A stretch of DNA of 64,000 bases, taken from the NCBI GenBank assembly GCA_023213315.1, contig JAKCPI010011712.1:248001-312000 (forward strand), written 5' to 3'. The notes under the pieces are model-generated. The model saw nothing but the letters and a program-made list of their open reading frames with translations, made no database searches and was not told the origin of the DNA. Position 1 is the first letter of the stretch; each line of letters starts with the position of its first letter. The position numbers were made by a program, and so were the translations under genes. Positions 1-9,405 of the stretch are shown in pieces. This DNA is from Euborellia annulipes (lineage: Eukaryota; Arthropoda; Insecta; Dermaptera; Anisolabididae).

Positions 1-530
1 TAAGTTCCCAGGCTTTTTATATTTTTAATTTTGTTCCTTTTTAATATTAATAAAATCCTTTATCTTTTAATAAATAATTTTCCTTGTTAATAGTAGATGA
101 AATTATATAATTAAATTTCATAAAATGACTGAAAAGTAAATACTGTATACTATAGTGCCCAATGGGCGATGAAAATACGATATTACAAAATTTATTATAT
201 TTAATAGCTATATGCTATAAATTAAATAAATTTTATCTGAGAAAATAATTAAATTTTGATTAGAAAATAACAATCAAACGTTGAATTTTTTTGTTTCTAG
301 TTCATAATGACTTTTTAAATATTAAAATTATGTAAATGTTCGATAAAATTAAACATATGCAGTATATATTTATTGATACTTCTAGCAAAATCAATGTTTA
401 AAATATACTGTGCAGCAAACAGTAATCAACAGAAATGTTTGAACAATTTAATATAAGCCTTTATACGAATATATGCCTTTTATATTTTTTTTATATAAGC
501 CTATTCAGAGTATAGGTTCCATGTTCATTA
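1..530. other. AT-rich unassigned sequence
   Basis: No open frame of useful length, RNA gene or repeat boundary is visible. The stretch ends where the first family B repeat begins. Confidence 0.5.
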
Positions 531-532
531 AA

Positions 533-1470
533 AAAAAGAAAAATCTGTTGTGACTTAACGCACAGCACACAACTTTCTCTTAACTTCGGTAATCGAAACT
601 TGTGTACTGTGCTGTCATACCAAATTTTTTGTGTCGTCATATATTTAGTTTCCCATAGAAACTTGATAACTTGCGTTTTATAGATGGAATGCTTCCATTG
701 AAAATAAGGGAAAGTAATACTACATAAGTAAAGGGTACTTTAAACACGTTTTAGGAAAAAACTTAATAATATAATTTTTAAAGAACATCTAAAACATAGT
801 TGATTTATGAATTTTTATTAAAATCGTTCAAGCGAATTTTGAGAAATTTGAAAAAAATCTAAAAAAGACTTCAGTAAAGTATTAGTACTTTTTGGCCGAT
901 TTTGTTCAAAAGCTTATTTTAACTGTTCGGGAGGGTACCTAACTTATATATAAAATCTCAACTTCGTAACTCATTTCCTTCATACATTAAAAGTCCATGT
1001 TGCCAAACCACCTAAAAAAAACATGTATTTCCATCAAAATCTCGACATAGATTTTGACATGAAACCAATGCTTTCTCTCTCTCTATATATACATTAGGGT
1101 CCGACCGAAACAAGATTTTCAGCCGAAACCGAATATTCGGCCTCAATCTTAGTTTCGGCCGAAACCGTAACCAAAACCGAAACATATTTTCTATAAAAAA
1201 TTCATATCATTTTAACTTTTTTTTTTTTTTTTTTTTGAAATTTTTTTAGGGAGACAAAATTTTTTTCTCCCTCAAGTGCAAATCATTTGACCATTTTTTT
1301 TTGACTGCTAACCTCATCCCATCTTTTTAGACTCAGGTTTCGGCCGGCCGAAACCGAAACTACGGCCGTAACCAGGATTTTTGGCCGAAACTGGCCGAAC
1401 CGTAACCGAAACCGAATATTCGGTCGGTTCTTAATATACATAGAGTATATAGGTAAGAGAAGGTAAAAAA
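533..1470 (+). repeat. Family B interspersed repeat, copy 1, interrupted by a hAT MITE
   Basis: This copy starts with the family B head hairpin (a variant of ATCTGGTGTGAC, followed by GCACAGCACACAACTTTC). It passes the shared internal blocks AAAGAACATCTAAAACATAG and TTTTGGCCGATTTTGTTC. It ends at the tail hairpin, whose second arm GGTAAGAGAAGGTA now lies at about 1450 because an element at 1095-1433 has been inserted into the tail. The same blocks recur in about fifteen places in the window, so this is a dispersed repeat. No coding frame is conserved. Its class is unknown to me. Confidence 0.8.
1095..1433. mobile_element. hAT-type MITE with CCGAAAC-rich body
   Basis: The 8-bp direct repeat ATATACAT lies at 1087-1094 and again at 1434-1441, as expected for hAT transposition. 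The ends are imperfect inverted repeats (TAGGGTCCGACCGAA and, on the other strand, TAAGAACCGACCGAA). The interior is built from degenerate CCGAAACCG and TTTCGGCC words that fold back on each other. It is non-autonomous: no transposase frame is present. It lies inside family B copy 1 and is therefore younger than that copy. Confidence 0.85.
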
Positions 1471-1499
1471 AAAAGCAGAACAGCTTAAAATATGAATGC

Positions 1500-2318
1500 A
1501 AATCAGTCGAAAATTATCCAAAATCTTTGTAAAAAAAAATAAAATTTATTTTAATATTAAAAAATTCATCTTGTTATATTTTCACATTTTCTGAAAAAGG
1601 CTGACGGAATAAAAATCAGTTCGGATCTTCTTTTTAAAATTACATAACGGTACGAATAAGTTTTATTTATATAAAATTTAATTCAATTTAGTTAAAATTC
1701 GTTTAGAAATTATTAACTGCAATTATTTTTATATAACCTTAGTCTTGATTAACTGTTATGTAACTCCCAGGTTTGTGAAACGTAATATGGATTTTGTCAC
1801 TCAAGAGAGAGCAAGAGAGAGGGAGGGGGGGGGGGGTTTTGAGATGAGGGGTGTTTAAGAATCCCATAGGAGAATGTTGACAGTCATCTAATGCACTCTG
1901 GGATTCTGGATTCTGGATTCACCCTAGAGCATCCCTGTGGCTCTTTGGCCGCCCTCTGTTAGCTTAACAGGATAAACACTCCTGACTTGACTTACCCTCT
2001 TGTCCTCTTTGCCCAACCATTTATTCACTAATTAGCTTCGATCTGTCACATTCGCTAAAAAGATTTTCTTTTAATGGACCTCCTTACATTTGCTTTTAAA
2101 AATAGAAAGGAAACTATTCTACTTTCAAACCGAGTTTGAAATTTGCATATTTTTATGATTATCATTCAACCAACTTTTTATTGTTAATATTAGTACTGAC
2201 AAGTATTTATTTTAAAAAATTTAAGCTCATGTGGCTTATTTCTGACAGGAGAGATTTATGGATTAATATTTTATCGACATCTTAATTCTTTTATTTTAAC
2301 TAAAATAAAACAAGATGA
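1500..2318. other. Unassigned sequence with a poly-G tract
   Basis: Mostly AT-rich and without a coding signal. A purine tract at about 1805-1836 (GAGAG units running into a G homopolymer) precedes a moderately GC-richer stretch to about 2050. No family assignment could be made. Confidence 0.45.
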
Positions 2319-2326
2319 GTTTTAGC

Positions 2327-2688
2327 CAGTAGCGTAGCCAGGATTTCTGTTTGGGGGGGGGGCCCAAAAGTTTTTGAACCCCCCCCCCCCCCCCTTTCCA
2401 AAAAACTTAAAGTGGAGAAATATTTTTTAGATAATATAATAATTATAAATAAAAAACAAATAAAAAAAATTTTTTTTTTTCTTGAAATAAAAAATAATTT
2501 TAATACAAAATTCGTAAATATTAGAGATTTTTTCAATTATTTATAAGTTTTTTTTTAGAATTTAGGAGAGTTAATAAAATAATTATTAAAAAAAAAAATC
2601 ATTAGGGAAAACAATAGGTATTTTTTTTTTTGGAGAAGGCTTTGGGGGGGGGGCCCGGCCCCCCTGGGCCCCCCTGAATACGCCACTG
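2327..2688. mobile_element. hAT-type MITE with CAGTRGCGTA ends
   Basis: The 8-bp duplication GTTTTAGC occurs at 2319-2326 and 2689-2696. The ends are CAGTAGCGTAGCCAGG and, inverted, CAGTGGCGTATTCAGG. This GTGGCGTAG terminus is common in animal hAT MITEs. Next to each end sits a long G or C homopolymer, and the centre is poly-A/T. There is no transposase. The same terminus type is seen at 9406, 59975 and 60646, so this is one family at different ages. Confidence 0.88.
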
Positions 2689-3099
2689 GTTTTAGCAGTA
2701 GTTTATATTTCACATGCTGTCCGCAGCCTGAATGCTCTAGTACTGCAGGGAGGTATCTTTTAAATTCATTTTATATACAAGTCGTCATTTAAAAATTCGA
2801 AGGGCGCACGATATCAGGGATGACCAACCCAAATGATCTTTACATGGCCAATTACATGCATTATATTCCGCGGGCCGCATATAAAATTATATATTCCCAT
2901 ATTAGTTTAAGACCCACTATAGACATTCTTATGGGGTAAAAAATAAAAATAAATATATTGCAAGGAATAATGGCTAAATGTATTTATAATGAAGAGATAA
3001 AGGCAGCCAAAGCAAAATATAGAATTTTTTTTTTTTTTAAAGTGAAACTTTTATTTTATCCTCCCAAATTTTTTGGCTCTTCTATCAGCATGTCGCGTT

Positions 3100-3158
3100 A
3101 CAAGCCGTGACGCCAAGTGCCGTGACGCTACAAGTCATGACGTCACAATCCGTGACGA
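3100..3158. repeat. Short tandem array of CCGTGACG units
   Basis: Four degenerate units of about 15 bp (CAAGCCGTGACG, AGTGCCGTGACG, CAAGTCATGACG, CAATCCGTGACG) stand in tandem. The third contains the palindrome TGACGTCA, which is the CREB/ATF consensus site. Its GC content is well above that of the surroundings. Whether it is functional is unknown. Confidence 0.6.
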
Positions 3159-3241
3159 CAAAAATAATAAAGTTGAAATATGTGGAATTGGGTATAGGAG
3201 ACTTTGCAGCCAAGGAAATTAAATAAAAAACTTATTTAATT

Positions 3242-3294
3242 ATTAATCGTCGACGTTTCGGTCGCAAGTCACGACCTTCCTCAGGACGATTAAT
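3242..3294 (-). ncRNA. Minimal-stem-III hammerhead ribozyme, left arm
   Basis: Reading the minus strand: helix I strand ATTAATCGTC, core CTGAGGA, helix II GGTCG/CGACC with a TGACTTG loop, GAAA, then CGTC, and the helix I return strand GACGATTAAT. Helix I is 10 bp of perfect pairing. Helix III is absent except for the A15.1-U16.1 pair, as in PLE-associated hammerheads that are thought to act as dimers. Predicted cleavage follows GTC. Confidence 0.88.
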
Positions 3295-3489
3295 TGTTAG
3301 AATACAAGGTTGACAGTATTATATTTAATTATCATTGTGAGTTATACAATTTTTAATTGGGCTGTATGTATTAAGAGTAACTTGTTCGCTTATGACTTAT
3401 TACAATCAATGGCCCAATACAGCCCAATTAAAAATTGTATAACTCACAATGATAATTAAATATAATACTGTCAACCTTGTATTCTAACA

Positions 3490-3542
3490 ATTAATCGTCC
3501 TGAGGAAGGTCGTGACTTGCGACCGAAACGTCGACGATTAAT
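3490..3542 (+). ncRNA. Minimal-stem-III hammerhead ribozyme, right arm
   Basis: This is the mirror copy of the 3242-3294 motif. Helix I is 3490-3499 with 3533-3542, the CTGAGGA core is 3500-3506, helix II spans 3508-3524, GAAA is 3525-3528, and predicted cleavage is after C3532. All invariant core bases (CUGA, GA, GAAA, UH) are present. A GGCTGC box follows at 3573-3578. Confidence 0.9.
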
Positions 3543-4139
3543 AATTAAATAAGTTTTTTATTTAATTTCCTTGGCTGCAAAGTCTCCTATACCCAATTCA
3601 AAGTCTACAGCCACTTCTCATCACTAGTTCAATTGAAATATGTGTTTTATTTGCTTCGATCATAGAGGGGCTCTTGGCTGAGTGATGCTCACTCTCAAAC
3701 CAGAAGTCATGTCAACTGACGAATGTTCGCAGTTGCCAAGAGCCCCTCCAAGCTCGAGACAAACAAAACTGAACTCCTGATGAAGGGTGGAAGAATCGGC
3801 CGAAATGTTGTTCAATAAAGCAAAATAAAAAAATTTTTTTTCTTTGTTTTGCTTTGGCTGCCTTTAACAAAATAAAAATATCTTGTAAAAGTGTGATGAA
3901 CGAGGGCCGCAAAAATGCAGCCACGAGGTGGCCGCATGCGGCCTGCGGGTTCGCCACCCTTGGTATAAATATTTTTCATCTACAATGCCATGAAATATTT
4001 TTTGAATGGATTGATTTAATTTATGGTATAAATTCATTCTGCAAATTTGAATCGACCGTATTGTTTATGGCTCGATTTTTTAATATCAATAAATACACCT
4101 CATGTAACCTGATGATTTTTCATTTAACAATTTTATGGG

Positions 4140-4740
4140 AGGTTGCTTCAATTCTAATTAACAAGCTAGACCTCGGATCGACTATGACTTTTAAGTCTTT
4201 TCAGTTCTAGTTAAACTAATTATATGAATAAATAAGAGCCCAAGTGGTAGTTAGCTAAGACCCAAAGTTCGGTGTAAGGGGTGAACTTAGAAACACAACC
4301 CTTTTTTTATTTTTTTTAGAAGTTATTAAAATTTCGCTAAAAAATTAATTAGTTTTAAATAATTATTTTAATTTTTGCTTTTCTTACCCTATATATGAAA
4401 TATATAAAGAGAGAAAGTATTGCGATCATGTCAAAAATACGATGTCGAGATTTTGATTGATATTCATGTTTTTAATATTTATTTTTCACTTGAGTCGGAG
4501 CACAGTACTTAAAAACGACTGAAGAATAAGCAGTTGAAAAGTTGTACAGTATTTATATTTTAAATAAATAATTAACAACAAAATGTGGTCTATAAATAAA
4601 AACTCCCATAATAATATTTAATTTTAATTTTTAATAATTTTCATAAATGATGCCTTTATAAAGTTGCTAGATTCACAAAACTTTATATATGTAAAAAAAA
4701 TCATATTTTTAACTCTAAGGTTAAGCGTGTTCTTGTTTTC
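4140..4740. repeat. Family C repeat, copy 1, with an internal insertion
   Basis: Words such as GGTTGCTTCAATTCTAATTA, AAATGATGCCTTTATAAAG and AAGGTTAAGCGTGTTCTTG reappear in the same order at 50880-51245. In this copy about 180 bp is inserted in the middle. The insertion consists of the tail of a family B repeat (4384-4475) and a hammerhead-like string at 4513-4548. No coding potential is seen. The repeat class is not recognised. Confidence 0.6.
4384..4475 (-). repeat. Family B fragment (tail end)
   Basis: It contains the tail hairpin and the adjoining AAAGTATTGCGATCATGTC and GATGTCGAGATTTTGAT blocks in minus orientation. The rest of the family B body is missing. Confidence 0.7.
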
Positions 4741-4925
4741 TTCTCCCTGCCCTTCTTAGGGCCGGTTGCTTCGCTTCTAGTCAACTAGCAAACATCTGAG
4801 CCCCCCCCCCCCCCGGGACCCCCTAGTTACGCCCATGACTATCCCTGATTTGCTATCGTTCGGATAAGTTTGCTAGTTGACTAGAAGCGAAGCAACCGGT
4901 CCTAAGAAGGGCAGGGAGAAGAAAA
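4736..4925. repeat. Foldback with 58-bp arms
   Basis: Positions 4736-4793 and 4868-4925 are almost perfect inverted copies (start TTTTCTTCTCCCTGC, inner part CTAGTCAACTAGCAAAC). The loop holds a C homopolymer followed by CTAGTTACGCCCATG, which resembles a hAT MITE end. The arms begin with the GCCGGTTGCTTCGCTTCTAG word that also starts family C, so this may be the folded terminus of that family. Confidence 0.75.
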
Positions 4926-5249
4926 ACCGTATATTAGCAAGTGTAATTTTAAATAAATAATTTTGCTATTGAAAAAATATTTAATTTGATTAAATAAAAA
5001 ATTTTTCTTATTTTTATATAGGCCTAGGAAGAAACCACAAGCGGGTTATGCAGGCGCGTTGTTTGTTTTAAATAAATATTACGATTAAAAAGTTTTGTAA
5101 TCAACTGGCTTGTTTGTTATTTATAAATGTTTATACAACGTATACGGTATAAGCTATAAATTAATCATAGATCTTATAAATTAATGATTAATAATTGATT
5201 AGCCGCCTTTATTTTGAGCGTTAATATGATAATAAAAGTAAGTTGAATC

Positions 5250-5530
5250 GATGAGGTGAGCGAGGGAGGGGGAGGGGGAGGGGGAGGGGGCTGCATCCCT
5301 AGGGATGCTGCTTCCTCTCTGGTGCCCTTTTTGACCCTCGGCTCCGATCCATCATTCGAGCGAGGATCCAAGCCTAATTCAAATGGCCGTTTCTCTCATT
5401 GGCAGTTCCCAACCTTCGATCAGCCCAAACCTATTAGCAACCATTGATCTGAAGGCCTCCTTCGACCCGGGCATCGCGATCCAATCCCACACGGATTACG
5501 CTAATCCCGGATCATTCCCCCAGGATTATT
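5250..5530. other. GC-rich island, possible exon or regulatory element
   Basis: GC content is far above the flanks, with several CpGs, and the island is preceded by a G-rich tract (GAGGGG units at 5262-5290). Overlapping open frames exist on both strands. One plus-strand frame starting at ATG 5383 (MAVSLIGSSQPSISPNLL) has balanced codon use. I recognise no domain and no convincing splice donor. It does not match any repeat family in the window. This could be a first exon, a CpG-rich promoter or an old repeat. Confidence 0.3.
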
Positions 5531-5579
5531 TTATTCATTGCTGTGTCTTTTCTTCCTTCAGAAAAATACCATAAAAAAA

Positions 5580-6215
5580 AAAATGCTTCAAATAAAAAAA
5601 TAACAAAAAAATATACCTAAAATAATTAAAATATTGAAAAGTCTTTTTTTATTATTAAAAAGTTATGATGTGTTTATTTAACTTTTTATAACCTAGAAAA
5701 ATATTACTTTTAAAGTTATGAACTTTCCACTTTTATATTAAAAAAAAAAAAAAATTGTAAGGTGTACTTTCCGAATTGATAAACTGGTCGTAAAGGAAAA
5801 ATCTTAACAAATATTTTTCTTTTTATCTATTCTCACGATATTTAAAAAAAAAAAAAAAAAAAAAAAAAATATTAAATAAACTAACATTTGCAGCTGGCGA
5901 ATCACACAGTTTAAAAAATTTAATAACAATTTTTAACAAAACTCAAATAATGAAAAAAAGATTTTTTCCTTGTTTTTATAAAAATCTTTTTTAATTTGTA
6001 AAAATGCAATGCTTAGCGAACAATTTTTAAAAAATAATGTAATTTAGAATGCAATTAATATATAATAATATGTATTATAATAGAAAAATAATTAAATAGA
6101 CACTGTATGTACTGTTACAACCGAAATTTAGGAAACTGTAAAAATTGTTACGTTCGGTCAATAACAGTTTTTCTAAAAAAAAATCACTAGCTCCAAAAAA
6201 TTCAGTAATTTTAGA
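5580..6215. other. AT-rich sequence with homopolymers
   Basis: Long A runs (for example near 5745 and 5850) and no gene, RNA or repeat boundary that I can defend. Confidence 0.5.
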
Positions 6216-6244
6216 AGGGGCAAGTTGTCCACTTAGCTACGCCC

Positions 6245-6455
6245 ATGGCTGAAGTTACTCGTAAAAGAAAATGGCGTTTCCCTTCTAAAATGCTCTCTTA
6301 TAACGATAACCCCTGGGCTTGAAATCTAACCAACTTTCTTACTAAACGTCCCTTTGGGCGTCTACCTAGAAGATGGACTGACGATTCCAATAATTTCTTT
6401 GAAGAATACTCCACTAAATAAGCAAAAGTTTCTACCGAATGGCAACTAATAAAGG
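6245..6455 (+). pseudogene. Non-LTR retrotransposon reverse-transcriptase C-terminal relic
   Basis: The plus-strand translation reads KRKWRF, SKMLSYNDNPWA, a stop, LTNFLTKRPFGRLPRRWTDD, and a later WQ. This fits the pattern Arg-Lys-Trp, then Asn-Pro-Trp, then GRPxxRWxDD found just after the reverse-transcriptase domain in LINE proteins of the RTE/craniofacial-development-protein-2-like type. Stops interrupt it at the codon after NPWA and again near 6420. Only about 70 codons remain. It is a dead fragment. An 80-codon open frame on the opposite strand is a shadow of it. Confidence 0.6.
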
Positions 6456-6844
6456 AGCCATTGTTGGTTACAATAAATAAATAAATTCGAGTGACTAAAA
6501 TTGAACTAGGAAAAACAATTTTTGAAGAAATTCCCACCAATCCAAATTAATTCATAAAGTACTATTTTAATATAAAAAAAATTCATATTTTTTCTTCTTT
6601 TTTAAATCACAGAGAGCCATAAATAAATTCATCTATCATAAATTTTATAACATAATAAAATAATATTTTTTCTATTTATTGGATTAATTAGGAAAATAAA
6701 TCATATGGAGAAAAAGGTAAAATTATAATCAAATCACTTCCTGAAGAAGACTGAAATTAATCAAATTTCAGAGGGACAATTGTCATTAGAGTAAATTAGT
6801 CTATTTTGCATAATTTTTTTACTGAATTGAAGACCTGAAAATTT

Positions 6845-7009
6845 TATTTAACAAGACTGGATGTTTTTTGTTGGTCTAAGTCGAGATTCCGGTGGCCAGG
6901 TGCAATGGATGGCACACCGATCCTCCGGAAAGACTTGAGATCCGGGGTTCGATTCCCGGGGGCCATGAGGCGCTTGACCCACCAACAAAAAACATAGTCT
7001 TGTTAAATA
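6845..7009 (+). mobile_element. tRNA-like sequence enclosed by inverted repeats
   Basis: The arms at 6845-6874 and 6981-7009 are inverted copies (TATTTAACAAGACT and TTTTTTGTTGGT). They enclose a tRNA-like body at about 6891-6965 with a near-perfect B box (GGGTTCGATTCCC), a T-arm CCGGG/CCCGG, a D-arm-like GTGC/GCAC with AATGGATG between, and TGGCC/GGCCA end pairing. A functional tRNA is doubtful because the anticodon arm does not fold cleanly. It may be a SINE-like or MITE-like unit with an internal pol III promoter. Confidence 0.6.
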
Positions 7010-8299
7010 TATCTATGAATAGTTAAATCGGAATCGAGTTATATTGAATACTAATATCTTACTCAAATAGATTCAAGATCTCGAAAAATATTTAACTAAA
7101 TTTTATTGCCATATTATAAAGCAAATTTATTTTATTAAAGACTAATATCTTATTTTTTATGAATCAGGTCAATTTAATTAGCATAGCAATATTTATTTAA
7201 AATTTACATTTATGTGTTAATTATTAAAATAAACAAAAACCATCTTTTAAGACGAATATTAATTTTTGTTAAACAGATATATCTACAAATGATTCAAAAA
7301 TATCCTTAAGTAAAAATTATTTAATTTGATAAAAACAAGTTAATATAAATGAATCAACTAAAATATTGTGGATTTCTATAGAACATATACATACATACAT
7401 ACATTTTTTCCATTTCATTTTTATATATATAGATAAATAGCACACCTATTGAGGGGGTAACGCTCCCTGGACCTCCAGCCTTTTTAATGAAAAGCTTTCT
7501 GAAAGATATATTTTTTGCTATTTTATTATAGCGTAGTCAATTTTTTCCAAAATTTTTCAAATTGGTTTAGTACTTTCTAAAATTACTTTATGTTTAGTAT
7601 AGATATAAACATAGAATAGATTGAATAAAAATTGTGCAAAAGTCAGGTTTTCATCACTTGAATAAAATTAATTTTATTTAATTCTCCTCTATACTTAATT
7701 TTGCTTTTTTTTTTTTTTTTGAAAGCTCTTAATATTTCCTGTAAGACGAACTAAACCAATAAATTTCAAGCCACCTTACCGATAATTAATATCTTATCCA
7801 CTGTCCAACATCAGTAAAATGACGTCCAAGATACAAAGGAATACTTTAAGATTATTATAAATTTTGTAAAAAAAAAAGTTCTCAAAGGAATATGCTAAAT
7901 TAATTTAAGAATTTTTAATAAGAGAGTTTTTTTTTGTATTTTTTTATATTTTTCTATTGAAAATATTTTTTATATTAAGAGAGATATAAATTACAGTTAG
8001 ATCAATACGAAAATATCAAGATAAGGAAATTTAATAGAAATATAATCAATCATCTATGTGTGCTTTATATTAATATCATAATTAAATTTTTATTGATACT
8101 ACTTGACTTGAAAAGATTTCTTTTCATAAAATAATAATATTTATAATATATGCTTTTCCTTGACATAATTTCCTCTTAGTAATTGTTTAAAAAATTTTGT
8201 CAATAAAAAATTACTTGGTTTAGTGACCTAATTATAGATCAAAATTAGAGAAAAATTAGACTGAAACAAAAGAATATTTAATCATTTAATTAATAATTT

Positions 8300-8400
8300 A
8301 GTACCTGGGGACCAAAACCTTATTACAAACGAAATACAAATTTTTGTAATAAGCTTCTGATGTTTTAACATCGAAATGTACATAAATCAAATAAAACTCC
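8300..8400 (+). other. Hammerhead-like hairpin relic
   Basis: CTGATG, a TTTTAA loop, CATC and then GAAATGTAC appear near 8357, resembling a hammerhead core with a lost base. Upstream, CTTATTACAAACG and TTTTTGTAATAAG form an inverted pair. No duplication was found, and this is weaker than the other ribozyme calls. Confidence 0.25.
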
Positions 8401-8431
8401 TTTTTTGAAGAATATGGCTTTTTAACTTAAT

Positions 8432-8643
8432 AAGGATAGTGGATGGCAGTCAGGATAAATAAAATTAATTTCTATCAGATTCTTTGAATGTCGACGTTTC
8501 GAACGCTAGTTGCGTCCTTCTTCGTTTGTCGATTGATTGTCCTGAAGAAGGACGCGAATGTCGACAATCAAATAAAAAAGAATCTCATAGAAATTGATTT
8601 TTATCTGATTTTATTTATCCTCGCTGCCAACCGCTATCCTTAT
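8432..8643. mobile_element. PLE-like foldback, partly decayed ribozymes
   Basis: The arms starting AATAAGGATAGTGG and ending CCGCTATCCTTATT are inverted and meet near 8530. The left arm carries a minus-strand hammerhead string, CGAAGA (expected CTGAAGA), GGACGC, loop, GCGTTC, GAAACGTC, at about 8490-8526. The right arm has CTGAAGAAGGACGC and then a deletion that removes the helix II return strand and GAAA. GCTGC-type boxes occur in both arms. No clear 12-bp duplication was found. Confidence 0.65.
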
Positions 8644-8724
8644 TATTAAATTATTTTAATTTTTAATATATTAATATAATAAATAAAAATGATTAGAATC
8701 AATTTTGAGACTATCGAAAAAAAA

Positions 8725-9330
8725 TTAAAAAAATCTGGTGTGACTGGCGCACAGGAATTTAAATAATAATTGATTTTTAATCTAATAAAAAGAAAAAGAT
8801 TTAAATTCCGTTACCATGGCAACCATTTCTATCTTTCCTATGAAGTACAAGAGTAAAGTGGTCTTCAGAAGATTTCAACGGCAAAATGAGAATATACATT
8901 TTAAAGAGCATCTAAAAAATAGTTGATTTATGAATTTTAAAAAATCCTTGGAGGGAATATTGAGAAAATCGAAAAAACTGAAAAAGTACATCAGTAAAGT
9001 ACTAGTACTTTTTGGCCGATTTTGTTCAAAAGCTTATTTTGAGATTCTTCAAAGGTACCTAAGTTAAATATAAAATTTCAATCCGCTAGCTTAACTCCTT
9101 CATGCTAAAAATCTGTCCACACACACACACACACAGACACGCACACACACACACACACACATACATACACACACACAGACCAATTTGCGGGACCCACTTT
9201 TTTGGACTCAGGGGACCTCAAAACATGTATATCCATCAAAATCTCGACATCGAATTTTTGACATGATCGCAATACTTTCTCTCTCTATATATTTCTATAT
9301 AGGGTAAGAGAAAGTAAAATGCATTAGTAA
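8725..9330 (+). repeat. Family B repeat, copy with both ends
   Basis: Begins with ATCTGGTGTGACTGGCGCAC and ends with the tail hairpin and GGGTAAGAGAAAGTAA. Internal blocks include CTTTCCTATGAAGTACAAG, AAAGTACTAGTACTTTTTGG and ATCAAAATCTCGACATCG. It contains a CA/AC microsatellite at about 9117-9178. It is a useful reference copy for the family. No conserved coding frame is seen. Confidence 0.82.
9117..9178. repeat. AC microsatellite
   Basis: Interrupted AC dinucleotide array with GACACG and ATACAT interruptions, internal to the family B copy. Confidence 0.9.
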
Positions 9331-9405
9331 AGTACTAGTACTGGAAATTTGCCAAAAACGAGACCAAACCCAATTTCATATCCGAAATAGTAAATATTTA
9401 AACTT

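Larger units (their letters stand above)
3185..3632. mobile_element. PLE-like foldback element with paired hammerhead ribozymes
   Basis: The perfect 12-bp duplication TTGAAATATGTG lies at 3173-3184 and 3633-3644. Between the copies are two nearly perfect 183-bp inverted arms (3185-3367 and 3417-3599), a 49-bp spacer, and a one-sided tail of 33 bp after the right arm. Each arm carries one hammerhead core. Inverted terminal repeats plus a single extra tail match the known organisation of Penelope-like element insertions. There is no reverse-transcriptase frame. The high arm identity suggests a young insertion. Confidence 0.88.
3002..3862. mobile_element. Probable degraded PLE-like foldback interrupted by a younger one
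   Basis: GGCAGCCAAAGCAAA at 3003-3017 is inverted at 3848-3862. Near the right end, at 3777-3809, there is a hammerhead-like string: CTGATGA, a weak helix, then GAAATGTT. A GGCTGC box follows 48 nt downstream, as in the better-preserved elements. The element contains the 3185-3632 insertion and a 14-bp inverted pair at 3665-3678 and 3735-3748 (GAGGGGCTCTTGGC). Its boundaries are uncertain. Confidence 0.4.
2815..3962. mobile_element. Possible older hAT element carrying later insertions
   Basis: The left end CAGGGATGACCAACCC and the right end GGGTTCGCCACCCTTG are approximate inverted repeats of the CAGGGGTSGSCAACC type found in many hAT elements. Both are next to CCGC-rich words such as GCGGGCCGCAT. 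No clean 8-bp duplication was found, and the interior is filled by PLE-like foldbacks. The pairing of these two ends is an inference. Confidence 0.4.

Noticed and set aside
3242..3542. Possible CRISPR-like or palindromic bacterial repeat
   Set aside because: Only two inverted copies, within a eukaryotic foldback flanked by a target duplication. There are no spacers.
3854..4210. 118-codon plus-strand frame
   Set aside because: It begins in a transposon end and continues in AT-rich sequence. No protein-like composition.
5256..5447. Poly-glycine frame, and poly-proline on the other strand
   Set aside because: Produced by the GAGGGG array, not by coding selection.
6891..6965. Functional tRNA gene
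   Set aside because: B box and T-arm are good, but the anticodon stem and acceptor stem do not fold convincingly. Called tRNA-like only.
8725..9330. Family B as a Helitron
   Set aside because: A 5' A|TC start is present in some copies and there is a 3' hairpin, but no CTRR end follows the hairpin and no A-T insertion rule could be confirmed.
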